64,000 nucleotides of DNA from Intoshia linei. Lineage: Eukaryota; Orthonectida; Rhopaluridae. The notes beneath the pieces were generated by a model. That model was not told the DNA's origin and did not search any database. It saw only the letters and a list, made by a program, of their open reading frames with translations. The position numbers and the translations under genes were made by a program. Positions 13,218-26,273 of the stretch are shown piece by piece; the stretch's first letter is position 1, and each line of letters opens with the position of its first letter. The stretch is from NCBI GenBank assembly GCA_001642005.1, contig LWCA01000009.1:31278-95277 (forward strand), written 5' to 3'.

Positions 13218-13791
13218 TACTTTGCAAAAGGTTTCTAAATACTAGTAAAGTTATATATTATTTAGAACCTTCCTCCATATCAAAAAATTTATTTACTATA
13301 CACTTGATAGAGCAGATGGCAATGTCATAATTTAAAATGGTATTAAAATTAATTGCTTGTTATTACTGGAAAAATTAAAAACTGATTGACTTTTGATTAT
13401 ATGGTACAAAGTTCACTGATTTTAGGTAATTTTCAACCTGTCATATCATAACATGATTCTTGCAAGGTTTGAATAACATATCAACAAAATATTTAAGAAT
13501 AAATCAATAATGCAACTGCGCTCTCAACAAATGCTAGTTTTTAAATTAATTACGTTTCTAATTTATTTTTCAAATTATAATATAACATAAATAAGATCGG
13601 TGAAAATATTATTAATAACCTAATAAGGATTACATCATGTATTAATCCAGTTGGAATTATTTCATGGACCAAAAGGAATTATATAATTTACACTGATACT
13701 ACAGATACTGAGTATTTAACATCAAATGAAAGTCTCGTATTTAGGTCAATAAAAAGTAGATGTACATTTATTTATCAATGAAATCCATTAC

Positions 13792-15560
13792 TTACACTTC
13801 CATTTTTTTCATGCGGTGATTAAAAGATCTGTGTTCCTTTAACTTGACAATTTTTAATTTATTTCGTTCTTTTCTAAATTTTTAAATTACAACATTAAGT
13901 TTAAAAAACCGTTTTTCAATCAATTCTTCATCTTGGGGTGATTCTTCTACAATTTCGTCTAATTTAATACTATCCCATATAATTGTTCTTAATTTTTTGA
14001 GACAATCTGCTTGGTTCAATATAGCTGATCGAGCGATTTGTGATGTCACATGTAACTCGCCATTTTTGTTAATATAATTATCGGCCTAATATTAAGATTA
14101 ATAAAAATAAAAAAACATTAGGTATGTCTACAAATGCATACATTGAACTAGACTAATTTGTCTTCACCTAATTATTAGTTCAAAAAATAGATGAGAATTC
14201 AATATCAATTAAATATAAAATTCTTAATAAATTATGGGAATGCATTACACTACATTATACAATGTATAATATACATACAATACCCCAGTGGTCAATAAAC
14301 GTTTTTTCGGACCCCAAAAGAAACATGAAATATAAAAAATTAATAAAAAAAGTAAAGGTTTTTTATCATAAGATATGATATAATCGTGATTTCCATAAAA
14401 AATATTGGAAAAAGAGAATTTTTCACTGAGGGTTTGAAGTGGTATTTTTGTATTAAATTTTATTAATGTTGGGATAAAATTGGAATTTTTAAAATAATAC
14501 TGTAGCGGTCATATAGGCTTTGGGATAATTCACCACATCTGGCAACGCTGTAATAAATATTAAAAATTCTCCCATAAAAATAAAAAAAAGTTGATAAAAA
14601 TTTTTTTACATTTTATTTTCATTTGACGGACCCCAGGTATATAGTTTTCATACCACCAAGAGGTCCTGAAATACAAACCGTGAACCACTGGTTTAATCGA
14701 ATCAAAATCAGCAAATCTGGTTCGAAATTCCAAATCAACATTCAATAATATATTTATTTTTAATAATTTACCCGTTTTGCAGAATATATTATTAAATAGT
14801 TTCGCGGGGCCTGCTTTAAGCCACCCTGCTTACAATCATAGTCATTTTCATTTAAAATTAAAAAAAACAACTAAAAATATCTCTCGGCACTCATTTACTG
14901 ATCACTACTACATGTTATAACTAATAAAATTTGTCATCATTTTTAGAGAAATCCTTTATTTTAATTAACAAAATTGAAAACCACGATAAAAATAGCAATT
15001 TTTTCAAAATCAAACATTTTAGATTAATTCAATTTGAATTAAATTAAAGAATGTAAAAATAAACTGTAAAAAGACTTACATTTTGTAAACAAAATAATAT
15101 TCAAAGACCTGTCAAATACAGAATGGAATAATGTAAGTGAAATAATCAAATTTAAATTTAATCAATTTTAATTAAAAAGAAAATTACATGCTTCAAAATA
15201 GAACCTTTTGCACTATCATTTAGAAATGAAGCGTTATTAACGTTAAAACTGATACTGACTTTAGATTTTACTAAAAATAGATTAACCAAATAAAAAAGTA
15301 ATATTACCGGCATTAGCATTGGATCCTCCAGGAGAAGAAGACTTCATGTAACTGAATCTTAGTTGCTTCATATCCAATATGCCATTAAATTTAATATTAT
15401 CCTTATGATTAGACAATACATTTGATTGCTGTGTTGAAACATTAAATCTCTGGAAATTTACAAATTTGCAACATTTTAATTTTCTCAGTAAAATCGACAT
15501 CTCGTCTAAAAAATAAATAAAGTATAAACTATTAAACATGCACTTACTTTTATAAAACAT
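13792..15560 (-). CDS. MRPL58: MRPL58/ICT1-like mitoribosomal release-factor protein
   Basis: Homologue of the mitoribosome-bound peptidyl-tRNA hydrolase ICT1 (mL62). The N-terminus is basic and presequence-like (MSILLRKLKCCKFVNFQRF), with a likely 45-nt intron after the first codons. The catalytic loop reads SSSPGGSNANAVKSK where the family has GGQ. A beta segment (VSISFN) and the ILKH-ADNYINKNGEL helix follow across a 1.1-kb intron, then HVTSQIARSAILNQADCLKK, then after a 36-nt intron a basic tail (KERNKLKIVKLKEHRSFNHR) ending at 13792. Length and order match ICT1. Loss of the GGQ glutamine suggests reduced or no hydrolase activity, leaving a structural role in the large subunit. It is divergent from POLE, 326 bp away. 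Confidence 0.78.
14286..14692. mobile_element. hAT-type MITE copy A
   Basis: Begins CAGTGGTCAATAAACG and ends in the inverted CGTGAACCACTG. CAGTGG... is the usual hAT terminal motif. Internal words (ACATGAAATATAAAAAATTA, AATATTGGAAAAAGAG, GAGGGTTTGAA) recur in the same order in the reverse complement of 30120-30450, defining a dispersed family. Confidence 0.6.
14560..14830 (-). pseudogene. hAT transposase C-terminal relic (GTF2IRD2/ZBED-like)
   Basis: The minus strand encodes NVDLEFRTRFADFDSIKPV, which fits the RF-x-DF segment of hAT transposases domesticated in GTF2IRD2/FAM200-type genes. The flanking minus-strand DNA, CAGGGTGGCTTAAAGCAGG onward, is repeated on the + strand at 41436. No complete transposase frame is present. 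Confidence 0.5.
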
Positions 15561-15886
15561 GATCCAAAATTTTAGAAAACGTGGCTAATTAACAAAGTTT
15601 TTTAATAATTTTGAAATAATGTTATGTTTACACTATTTACTACTATTGTCTTAAACTACTCACTAACTATAAAATCTGGAGATTCTACGGCCAACGAAAC
15701 TTTTAAAATAGAAAAATATAGATATGTAAAAATGTTGTTTATTGTTAGTTTTAAACTAATTTCATATTTCAATGTAAATAAAAAATGTATAAAACGTTAA
15801 TGTGAAAACAAATAACCTAAGGTTATAATTGTGATAATTTTAAAATAAAATTAAAATTATATTAAATTATTGGCGGATATTTCTAA
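15561..15886. promoter_or_regulatory. Divergent MRPL58/POLE intergenic region
   Basis: 326 bp between two ATGs pointing away from each other. It must contain both 5' UTRs and probably a shared bidirectional promoter. It is AT-rich; I see no clear TATA, initiator or other motif that I would assign. Confidence 0.4.
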
Positions 15887-18800
15887 ATGATTAAAATGGA
15901 GTAGAAATTGTGAATTTTAATTTTATTAATATTTTAGAAAGGTAATTGAAAATTATGATGAGGTTGACGAAAAGTACAATTTTAAATTACTGGATAAATT
16001 TACTAACAAAATGGGTTGGCTCATGAATTTTAAAGAAGTAATAAAATATTAAATATTTTTTAATTGTTACAATATTTTTAAAGGTTACAATTATAAATGA
16101 TAATGACAGAAAATGTACAGCTGTAGCATTATATTTTTTACAAAGAAATGGAGGCCGATTTAAAGTGAATTACGTTTATCATCCTTATTTTTTTGTATTG
16201 CCAAAAAAAGGGTGTTTGAATGAATTGGTGTCATATTTAAATAACAAATATAATGAAAAATTGGTGAATGTACAAATTGTTGAGAAGGAGGATTTGGACA
16301 TGAAAAACCATTTAAGTGGTATTTTGAGAGAAACCATTAAATTAAGTTTTTACACAACTGATGAAATGTTTGAAGTACGCAAGGATATTGAAAAAAATTC
16401 AAAACCTAACAAAATGATTAAAATAAATTCAAACAAAGCAACATATTTCAATTTATTATCTTCTCATTTGGAAAAAACTGGAGATTCTGTGTCACGCACT
16501 TCAAGCACCCAACGATATTCGAATAAAGGAGAAAATATTGTTGAATTACGTGAATATGATGTTAATGTGACTATGAGAACAGTGGTAGATAACGGGTTCA
16601 ATGTGGGTCTCTGGTACAATATCAAAACAAGAAACACCTTTGATAACCCGATAATTACAAAACATGAAAAGGTTTTAGCACCTCCAAATATGGTAGTTTT
16701 GGCATATGATATTGAAACTACCAAATTACCTCTAAAATTTCCAGATTCAAAATTTGATCAAATTATGATGATTTCGTATATGATCAACGGTAAAGGGTAT
16801 TTGATTATTAATCGAGAAGTAGTATCTCAAGATATTGATAGTTTTACTTTTGAACCGAAACCAGAATTTTCAGCTTTATTTAATGTGTTTAATGAAGAAA
16901 ATGAAAAGGCTACCATTGTCCGTTTTTTGAATCACATAATGAAAATAAAACCTAACATTTTTGTAACATATAATGGTGATTTTTTTGATTGGCCGTTTGT
17001 TAGAGACAGAGCTATTTTTCATGACTTGAACATGGAAATTTCTATTGGATTCAAACACAACGTCAACTCTGATTTTTTCGAATGTCACGCCGCTTATCAC
17101 ATGGATTGTTTCAATTGGGTTAAAAGAGATAGTTATTTACCAATGGGTAGTCAAAATTTGAAAGCAGTTGCTAGAGCAAAGCTAAATTATAATCCTGAAG
17201 AGGTTAACCCAGAAGAGATGGTCCAGATGGCGATTGACGAACCTCAAACAATGGCTACGTATTCAGTTTCAGACGCTTTAGCTACTTATCATTTGTATAT
17301 GCAATATGTTCATCCATTTATTTTTGCATTATGCACTATAATCCCTATGAACGCAGATTTTGTACTTCGAAAGGGTAGTGGCACCCTGTGTGAAAGTTTA
17401 CTAATGATTGAAGCTTACAAGGCGAATGTTTTGTGTCCAAACAAATCACGAATATCTCAGAGAATGTTTAATGAAGAGGGAAAGTGGTTGACTACTCAAA
17501 CATACGTTGGCGGCCATGTGGAAGCAATTGAATCTGGAATTTTCAGAGCAAATATACCGTTTAGATTTAGATTAGACAAGTACGCAATAGACCAAATGAT
17601 TGATAAGGTTGACGATGTTTTAAAACACAAATTGGAAATTGAAGAGAAAGTTGATTTAGAGTGTGTTGAAAATTTTTCTGAAATCAAACAAGAAATAATC
17701 AATCAATTAAACCATTTAAGCAATAATCTTATTTTGAATGAATTCCCTACTATATACCATTTTGACGTTAGTGCCATGTACCCCAATATTATTCTAACAA
17801 ATAGATTACAACCGTATTCTATTGTGAACCAGGAAATTTGTGGAGCATGTGATTTTAACACTGCTAATGCCAAGTGTCAAAAACGAATGGATTGGACTTG
17901 GCGGGGCGAAATGTTTCCAGCCAATAAACATGAAATTGCTTCCATTGAAAAACAATTAGAAGGCGAATATTTCAATCAAAAGTATGTTACACCATCAGAA
18001 ACCATTACAGAAAGCAAAACTTTTTATCAATTGCCTATACAGGTAAGAATAGAAGAAACCAAAAAACGTTTAACCGAGTACTGTCGGAAGGCTTATAGAA
18101 AAGTGAAACTTAAAAGTGAAGGGAATCGTTCTGAAACTGTCTGCCAAAGAGAAAATTCATTTTATGTTGACACTGTGCGTGCTTTCAGAGATCGCAGATA
18201 TATATACAAAGGAGAAGTCAAAAAGTGGAAGCGTATGTTGAGCGAAGCAAAAGAAAACAATAACATTGCAAAAATCACGGAATTTTCGAGTATGGTTGTA
18301 TTGTACGATTCTTTACAATTAGCGCACAAATGTATTTTAAACTCCTTTTATGGTTATGTTATGCGCAAAGGTTCACGTTGGTACTCGATGGAAATGGCAG
18401 GAATAGTGTGTAAAACAGGCGCATCAATAATAAAATCGGCATGTGAAATTATTGAAAAAGTGGGCAGACCATTAGAACTTGATACAGATGGTATTTGGTG
18501 CATGCTTCCTAGTTCTTTCCCTCAACATTTTCTTTTAAAGTTGAATCACAAAAAATCTAAAATTGTAATCAATTTTATGGGATCAATTTTGAACGAAATG
18601 GTTCATAAAAAATTTTCTAATCATCAATACCATACAATGGAGGATGTAGAAACTAAAAAATATAATGTTGCATGTCAAAATTCAATATTTTTTGAAGTCG
18701 ACGGACCCTATTTAGCCATGATTTTACCTTCTTCTAAAGAAGAGGGCAAGAAATTAAAAAAGCGGTATGCTGTATATAATTTGGACAATAGTCTAGCAGA

Positions 18801-21800
18801 ATTGAAAGGTTTTGAAATTAAAAGACGAGGAGAATTAAAATTGATTAAAATGTTTCAAACAAATATATTTGAAAATTTTTTAAATGGAACTACCTTGAAA
18901 GAATGTTATGGCGCAGTCGCTGAATCTGCAAATTTTTGGCTTGATGTATTGTATAAGCAGGTTTGTTTATTTTTAAAAGATTACTCATAATTATAGGCAG
19001 AAAACATGTGCTTAGACGAATTGTTTGAATTATTAGCTGAAAGCCGGAATATGAGCAAATGTTTAAAAGAATATGGCTCTCTCAGATCCACTTCTGTTAC
19101 TACTGCAAGAAGATTAGTCGAGGTGAGTATTTAAGTATACATTTTATTAATATTTTAGCTACTCGGAGATACTGTAGGAAAAGAAAAAGGACTTTGTTGT
19201 AGATACATAATTTGTAATAAACCCGTGGGTGAACCTGTGAGTGAAAGAGCTATTCCTGTTGTAATTTTCCAATCTCAATCTAAAATTCGAGATTATTTTT
19301 TGAAAAAATGGATGAAAATTAATTTTATTGATGATAGTTGTGATATTAGGGATTATATTGACTGGAATTATTACATTGAACGCTTAAACAGTACAATTCA
19401 AAAAATTATTACGATTCCTGCCGCTTTACAAGGTGTCGAGAATCCGGTAGAGCGATGTCCTCATCCGGATTGGCTAAAAAAAAGAATTACAAAAAAAATA
19501 AAAACCAACCAACAAAATAGGATTACGGACATGTTTAGATTTAACAGAAAAGTTAAATCGCATATGAATGATTTTGAAAACGAACCTGAGCCAAGACACA
19601 TCAGTATCAATCAAGTTTTTTGTCATTGGAAAAATTTAATACTATTTTAGCAAACATCAATTTCAATAGTAAAAGATGATGAACAATTAAAGTATATAGA
19701 TCATTGGCGTCAGGTTTTAGGAAATCCTCCTGTTCAAACTGATTCATTTGTTTTGTGTTTAGTTTTAATACTTTATGAAATTTAGGATTCATTTGATGAA
19801 TGGTTACAATTCCATAAGAAAAAATGGGTTTTTTTGATACAACAAATGAAAATGATGAAAAACAATAAATATTTGACAAGGAAACCTGCAATGGTGGGAA
19901 TGGAAAAATATGTTTATAAAGCGAATTTAAACTTGACGAATAATATTTGGTCCATCATTCAGGTATATTTTATGAACTTTTCATTAGTTTATAGATATCT
20001 GCTTTAAATAAAAACAAATTTAACGTTTGGATTATGCTTGGTAGTTCAATTCAAAAAATAGTTCTTTACTGTCCAAATATATTTTATGTCAACTATAAAA
20101 ACGAACTGGATGAAGCAAAAATTGGGAAAAGTTTATATTTTATTTATTCTTTACTTATTTTTCAGATGTTTACAAAACAAAAAAATTTCTTCCTAGATCT
20201 GAAAAATGTACACATTTATATCAGTATTCTCTTGATTACAGAGAATTTAAAGATTTCATTGAGTCATTTAATCTAATTTTTGATTGTGATTTTGAATTTA
20301 GAAACATTGATATTTCTTTGGTTAAAGGAATATACGAGTCCAAAGTTTCGATTAATTTTAGAATTTTTTCAGTTCTAGGAAATCAATGGTTATTAGACAA
20401 TGCAAAGGATCACGATGAACTCATTTCGGTAATTAGTGTATGTATTTGATTTTTATTTATTTATAGAAAAAATTTAATTTTGACGAATTTTTAATTAATC
20501 CAACAATTTCTTCTAATGATTACCTTGAAATGTTTGATATATCCGGAAACGTCGAATTTGTTATGTATTATCACAAAAGGTATTTTTTTTGTTTATACTT
20601 TTTCTTCTTATCTCTGAAATATCGATAGCTAAGAATACCTAACATTAATTGTTATTGATTATTTAGTGTTCATCGAGAATTGGTTGTTTTATATGTTGTT
20701 TCATCGTTAAAATGCTTTGTTTACTTTGTTGAAGACATTGCTTCAAAATTAGTAGACCTAAATTTGAATCTTTCTGGTATGTATGATAAAATAAGGTATA
20801 TTTTGCAAAAATTCAAGTAGACTATTATTATTATTTAGAGTTAATACAACGGAATTCATATTTGATAAACTGTTCAATTTTACTACCAAAGCTTTCAGAT
20901 CAATTGAAAATGCGTTTATTGACTTAAAAAATATAATAGCTAAACCAGAAAATGGAAAAATAGCTATATTGTCTTTTAAAAATGGTAAATTTATCATGAA
21001 CTTTTAGTTTTCCAATTTTAACAGTTTTTTTTAACATTACACAATTAAAATGATTTAAAATTAACATTTAATTTGATTGTCTGTTTTATTTTAAAAGGAC
21101 GGATTAATCTAAGGATATAACCCGCCCGGTGATACCAAAAATTATATCAACGAAATCTCTTGATGACGATTCCGAATATCATTTAAAATTTTTACGTTTC
21201 AAATGTTATTTGTATAAAAATACATTGACCCTTTTATGATAATTTTATCAATGTGTTACTTTATAACTACTTTATTTATATAACATTTAAAAATTATCAT
21301 AATATATTCACAAATAAAATTGTTAGATTTGAATGAAAACACTGAAAGTGGTATTGAATCAATGTTTTCTGAAATTCCTTGCATCAAAATGAAACATAAA
21401 CATAAGTAATTTTTATAGGGATTTTACTTACATTGTTAACAACTTGTGTAAACTAGCACTAACATATTACTTAACCCTTTCACTGTCTGTGTATTCAATA
21501 TTATACACTACATAATTTTGAACGACTTTATTATTTTATTTTCATACATTTTCACATAGGTAATTTAAAAAGTATACAAGTTTAAATGAAAACATAATAT
21601 TAAAATGTTTATTATTTGTGCGATTAACTAAATAACATGATAATTGTGACGGAATTGAACTGAGAACGACAAAAATTGTATAATCTTGAATTTCCTTTTA
21701 AAATACGATTTTTAGTATAAATTTTTATAATATTAAAATGTTTATTATTTGTGCGAATAACAATTATAATTACCGCGTAATATCGTTCCAAGAGAAGCAC

Positions 21801-24800
21801 GATGCTTTCCTTTGTAGAAAAGATAAACAGACGAAGGCCTACATTGATTATACTAGCTCTTATTCGAGAGAACTAATAGGTCCATTAATGTATTTATAAA
21901 TAAACATGTCTTTTAATTTCATATCATTTCTCCATTATTATTATATTTCATCGTGTTGGATGAAACATCAATATATTTAATATTTTTCATTACTGTTAAA
22001 AGTACATTATTTCAACAATTTATATTCCAAATTTTAATAATGATATCGTGTGTGGTCAGTGGTCTCAAAAAAGTTAGAAATGATAAAAAATAGTCTTTCA
22101 AATTTATTATAATTTCTTGACCAATTTGTTAAAAATGTATTAATTTAATTGCACTATTCTGCCAGTTAAATTGATAAAAAGTGATATCATCATTACTGTT
22201 AAATTTGAGAAATATTATTTTCAATTTTAAACCTACTGCTAGCTTAAGTAAAATAACTTAGTTTAAATTATTTTGATTTTTATGCATTAATGTTAATTAA
22301 TAAAAAATTAGAAATAATTTATACGCTGTTTTATCCTGGAGAAAATTGGCTGTCGATGAAATGTTTCAATTTATGCTTGAATTACCACAAATTTATAGGG
22401 TCGTTTGATATATTTATAATTTATAATTATTTAGAATTTACTAGTGAAATCCAAATATTATGGAATTCCAATTGGAAATATTGGCCAAATTAGTTCACTT
22501 AATTTGTACTCAATAGATTTGTTTTACGCTCGATTTTTGACGAAAGCTAATCATCTTTGGTGGTTTTCTACATCTACACAGCCTGATTTAGGGACTATAT
22601 CAAATCATTCAACTCAAACGTATTCAATCATGTATTGCTTATTTTAAAATATGTATTAGTACCGAAACTGAGGAATCCTCATTTGTTTCATTTATTGATC
22701 CAAACTTGTGTACATCCATTACTGCAGATATTTCCATTTCCAATATTGCTATTTCTGCTGTTATTAATGTATGTTTTGATTTAAATATTTATTGTGTTAA
22801 ATGTAGCACGAAGATATTATAGAATATGAAGGAGGAAATATTAACAGTTATGACATGCTGGCTCAGCAATCTTTAATAGATGTAATTGCCGGTAAATCTA
22901 TTACTAGTTTAGAAAATTTCGATGAAAAAATGTTAGCTTTGTCGAGTTTAAGGTTTTATAATTTTATTTTATTATAAGGATAAAAGTATATTCTAGAATA
23001 CTGCGGTCTTTTTTGCAATACTTGTTGAATGAAATTAGCAAATTTAAAAATAAATTGGCTGACAAACAGTTGGTTCAGTTTTATAGGTACTTTAGTTTTT
23101 TGTTTAGTTTAATATTTCTTACAGGTGGCTGAGGTTGGGTACATCTCTATTTTACGATGAAGCTTTGAAGAATTTGGTAAACATGTATATGAAGAAAATG
23201 TGTTTTCAGGTTTCATTCTTTTTTATAAATATTAACCGTTTTACAATTTATATGTGTTATAGCTCATTTCTGAATTAAAAAGTTTGGGAGCAAAAATTGT
23301 TCACGCCACATTTAGTAGAATTATTATTGATACAAAACGCCAATCTTTCACAGATAGTATATCATATGCTAAGTATCTTATCGAGTGTATTCAAAAACAT
23401 CAATATTTCCAGATATTATGTTTTAATTGCGAAAATTACTACAAACTTTTATTGTGGAAGGATGAGGTTTTTACATTATTCCATTTTATTTACTGTTATA
23501 GAATAATTTTTGTGCTTTTCCTTTGCAGCTTGATCAACCCGATGATATTTCACAGGTTTGTGATATATAATTGTGATGCCATAAAATTAGAATTCAATCG
23601 AGAGTCATTGGAGCATAGCAAATTATCTACCTACCATATTTGATATTCATGCATCATTCGAGGTTTAGTTGTATTTTTGTTTATTGTGTGAATTGTCATT
23701 TATTACATTACCCACATCTTTTCAGTAATTTCAAATTATATCAATAGGAATGGTATTTACCACTACAGTCATAATAAATCGCGTTTTTGATTTAATATTC
23801 ATTAGGTTTTGTAAAATTACTGAAAAGGTTTTATTGATTAATTTTAATTTTCATAAATTTTTAGTCGTTCATTGTAGGCTATATGGTTTCTATAGCTGAT
23901 TTTTTAAATAATGAATCAAATGACATAGGATGTACCCCAATTTTAAAAAAACGTACAATTCAGGATGATTATGCAGACGATAATGTAATTATACTTTTAG
24001 ATTGAAATAATATGAATTTAGTCAAGTTCTGCTTGGTATGTAGAAAAATTTCCAAATTTAAATCAGTTTTGCTCTAATTTAATTAAAAATCAACTTTCAA
24101 ACGAATTATTTGAGTATTATTTATATGATTATAATTTAGAAATTTAAAGTAAAAAAACTAACTACTTCATCATCGTTTTGGATTATGTATTAAATATCGT
24201 GATCGTAAATCAAAAGATCGTATTTTATTTTGTTTTAGTTTAAATTACATAATTCATTAACTAGTTATAGTTACCTTAACTAGTTCATTTAATTTAGACT
24301 ATAGACTTAAGTTAAAACTGAAATATTAAGATACCATATTATACCTACAAACGATATTACAAAAATATTAGAAATATTCTATGATGTTGAAACCAGAGAA
24401 TATTTTTTTATACAATTCAATTTAGTATATTTAGTTTAGTTACGAAGTTTATTTTTACGATCTTTTGATAGTGCGTCATTAAATATTAATAAATTAATTA
24501 TTTTTGCTAATATTTAATATTTATCTATAATTTAAAATATTGAATCATGTTATTCAATTTAGATTTGTTACTAATCAATTTAATAATACCCCCAGAAACA
24601 AAACTTTATTATCCGAAAATACCAAATCCATATGGAACTTTTTGCCATACCAAAAATCTAGTTCAATTTATATGAAAAATATAATTTTGTATTTTATCAC
24701 AGCTATAATAGAGGTTATAATTATAATTATTTTTTTATCAATATTTAGATACTACAATTACATGAAATTGTTTCGAGAGATATTATTAAACTTAAATCAA

Positions 24801-25465
24801 ATTTGCTTAAAATTATTGGAGTATTGGAATATTCCGATATCTCAAATTATAATAATTTATCTTATAAATTTGTTCTTTCAGAAGTATAAACTTGCTTAAT
24901 ATTTTTCTATTTTTTTTAGTTAATTTGTAAACGCTGTAATTTTTCGAGAAGCATTGATATTTGTTCTGATTATACTATTGATTGGTTCAGTATTCCGTAA
25001 TATTATTATACTTTTATATTAAATTAATGAATGTAAATGATTTAGCATAGAAATAAAATGTACAAATTGCAATGATATTTACCCCAAAAACGAAATTGAA
25101 TATATATTGCTTCACGATATCGAAAAATCATTTAAATTAATTAAAGATCCTATAGAATCCTGCCCCCAATGCGTAATTATTTTATTTTTAAAAATAAATT
25201 ATTGTATTAGGATAGAATTGTATCATTCAATAATTTTTGTCAGTGTCGTCAGCAGTATGATGTAAGTTGTAAACGTTTCATTAAAAAATTGGAAATATTT
25301 GATAAAATTTCAAAGTAATTGTAAATTATTATTTATTGTAAATAAATTTATTTAATATTTAGGTTATTTCAATTTTCTGATTTAATACAGGTTACAGAAG
25401 GATTGTGTCAAATTAAATTGGTTTGCAAATTGATTAAAAAATTTGAAAAAGTTGAAAAATATTAA
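15887..25465 (+). CDS. POLE: DNA polymerase epsilon catalytic subunit
   Basis: Leading-strand replicative polymerase. A 14-nt first coding exon (15887-15900) joins in phase over a 37-nt intron to a segment ending [10 protein letters not shown], then one large exon (about 16082-18960) carries most of the catalytic half. Visible motifs: exonuclease [13 protein letters not shown] and [25 protein letters not shown], the Fe-S cysteine loop [13 protein letters not shown], polymerase motif [18 protein letters not shown], the helix [11 protein letters not shown] and motif [10 protein letters not shown]. About 25 small exons follow through the inactive C-terminal half to the zinc modules: [13 protein letters not shown] with KCTNC (about 24920-25070), then CPQC with CQC. 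The stop is at 25463. Residues for both activities are intact. Introns are 35-50 nt, except about 0.9 kb near 21407-22330 and about 0.4 kb near 24130-24560. A few C-terminal joins (about 23660-23880) were not fully resolved. Confidence 0.96.
21407..22330. other. Long POLE intron with repeat remnants
   Basis: The exon 21327-21406 (ending KMKHKHK) and the exon ending near 22402 ([15 protein letters not shown]) flank this gap, and no exon was found inside. TTAACCCTTTCACTGTCTGT at about 21473 resembles a piggyBac end next to its TTAA target, but I did not find the partner end. A 28-bp direct repeat (ATATTAAAATGTTTATTATT...) occurs at about 21598 and 21734. Confidence 0.45.
24185..24500. mobile_element. 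MITE-like inverted repeat in a POLE intron
   Basis: AATCAAAAGATCGTA near 24208 is matched in inverse by TTACGATCTTTTGATA near 24455, with flanking similarity (AAATATCGTGATCG against GTGCGTCATTAAATATT). About 300 bp lie between with no frame. It explains why this POLE intron is ten times longer than its neighbours. Confidence 0.45.
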
Positions 25466-25497
25466 TATTACATGATATGTTTTAATTGTATAATACA

Positions 25498-26273
25498 TTA
25501 TAATTTATATATTTCTTTCTTTTTTAGGTTTTTGGTATCTGTTTTGACAATTACTTTTATACCTTCTTTAATTTGAATAGCGTGTATAATCATTTTTGTA
25601 CTGAAAAAAGGAAAACAAAGTAATGTCAGGAAAATTGCTAATCAATTATATAAATATTACATTTCATAATATACTTATTCCATTTGGAAAATGATAATTC
25701 AAATACACGCATATGTAAAACATTTCTCTACAAAACCAAACCATATAACTTGTCCACTATATTATTTAAATGATGTATTCTTTAAATTACCGTATCTGTA
25801 AAATAAAATTTTAAAATTGGATTTTTGATATCTGTTATTTTCTGATTTAGAGCCGCGCTAAATATTTATTACCGTATTTTACCAATTACCTGTGAAAATA
25901 TATCATATGTTCCGCTAAATCAATTATACTAACAATACAAATGTATGCAATGTATCTTTCATAATATATTGATATAATAAACATTATAGATATATCCGTG
26001 AATCTGTCTGTTAACATGTCCATCACTGCTCCGAATAGAGAACCTATTTTATAAAGTTTGACAATTTTTAAATTTAATTTATCATTGATTATACATTCGA
26101 GCTACCTTCCCATCAAATATATCCAAAATAATATTCAAAAAGTGAAACAAGGTCGCCACCATCGGGTTATTTAAATAGTTAAAGCATGAAATAAATAACA
26201 ACAATGAAACAAATAATTCTGCAATAACCCAACAAATTTGGCAGATAAATATATACGTTTTTTCAGAATTCAT
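25498..26273 (-). CDS. CDIPT: Phosphatidylinositol synthase (CDP-alcohol transferase)
   Basis: Joins CDP-diacylglycerol and myo-inositol into phosphatidylinositol in the ER membrane. Exon 1 (ATG at 26273) holds two hydrophobic segments and LDIFDGKVARMYNQ. The next exon (about 26044-25890) continues SLFGAVMDMLTDRF, completing the family signature D-x2-DG-x2-AR-x8-G-x3-D-x3-D. Later exons give YICIVSIIDLAEHMIYFH and a C-terminal KMIIHAIQIKEGIKVIVKT that fits the last helix, with a Lys-rich end. The middle, including the segment near SGN-x-x-LxxYY of the family, is poorly recognised. The first intron has no canonical GT at the point where the signature must join: a 40-nt GATAAA...ATAG intron would fit. 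It is convergent with POLE, the stops being 32 bp apart. Confidence 0.75.

Larger units (their letters stand above)
14086..15187. other. Long intron of MRPL58 with two hAT-related inserts
   Basis: The intron holds a hAT MITE-like unit at about 14286-14692 (ends CAGTGGTCAATAAACG and rc of AAACCGTGAACCACTG). Next to it, at about 14640-14830, is a minus-strand relic of a hAT transposase. The first unit shares long stretches with 30120-30450 (inverted), and the second with 41436-41570. Confidence 0.55.

Noticed and set aside
16165-18990. Alternative genetic code
   Set aside because: POLE, BUD31 and others read correctly with the standard code and end at ordinary stops.
23284-23643. 119-codon frame treated as one exon
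   Set aside because: The first part is genuine POLE, but the later part reads through two introns (after LLWKDE and after DDISQ).
24540-24899. 119-codon + strand frame across the POLE C-terminal region
   Set aside because: POLE exons read in another frame here ([16 protein letters not shown], then [18 protein letters not shown]), so this is a shadow across exon and intron.
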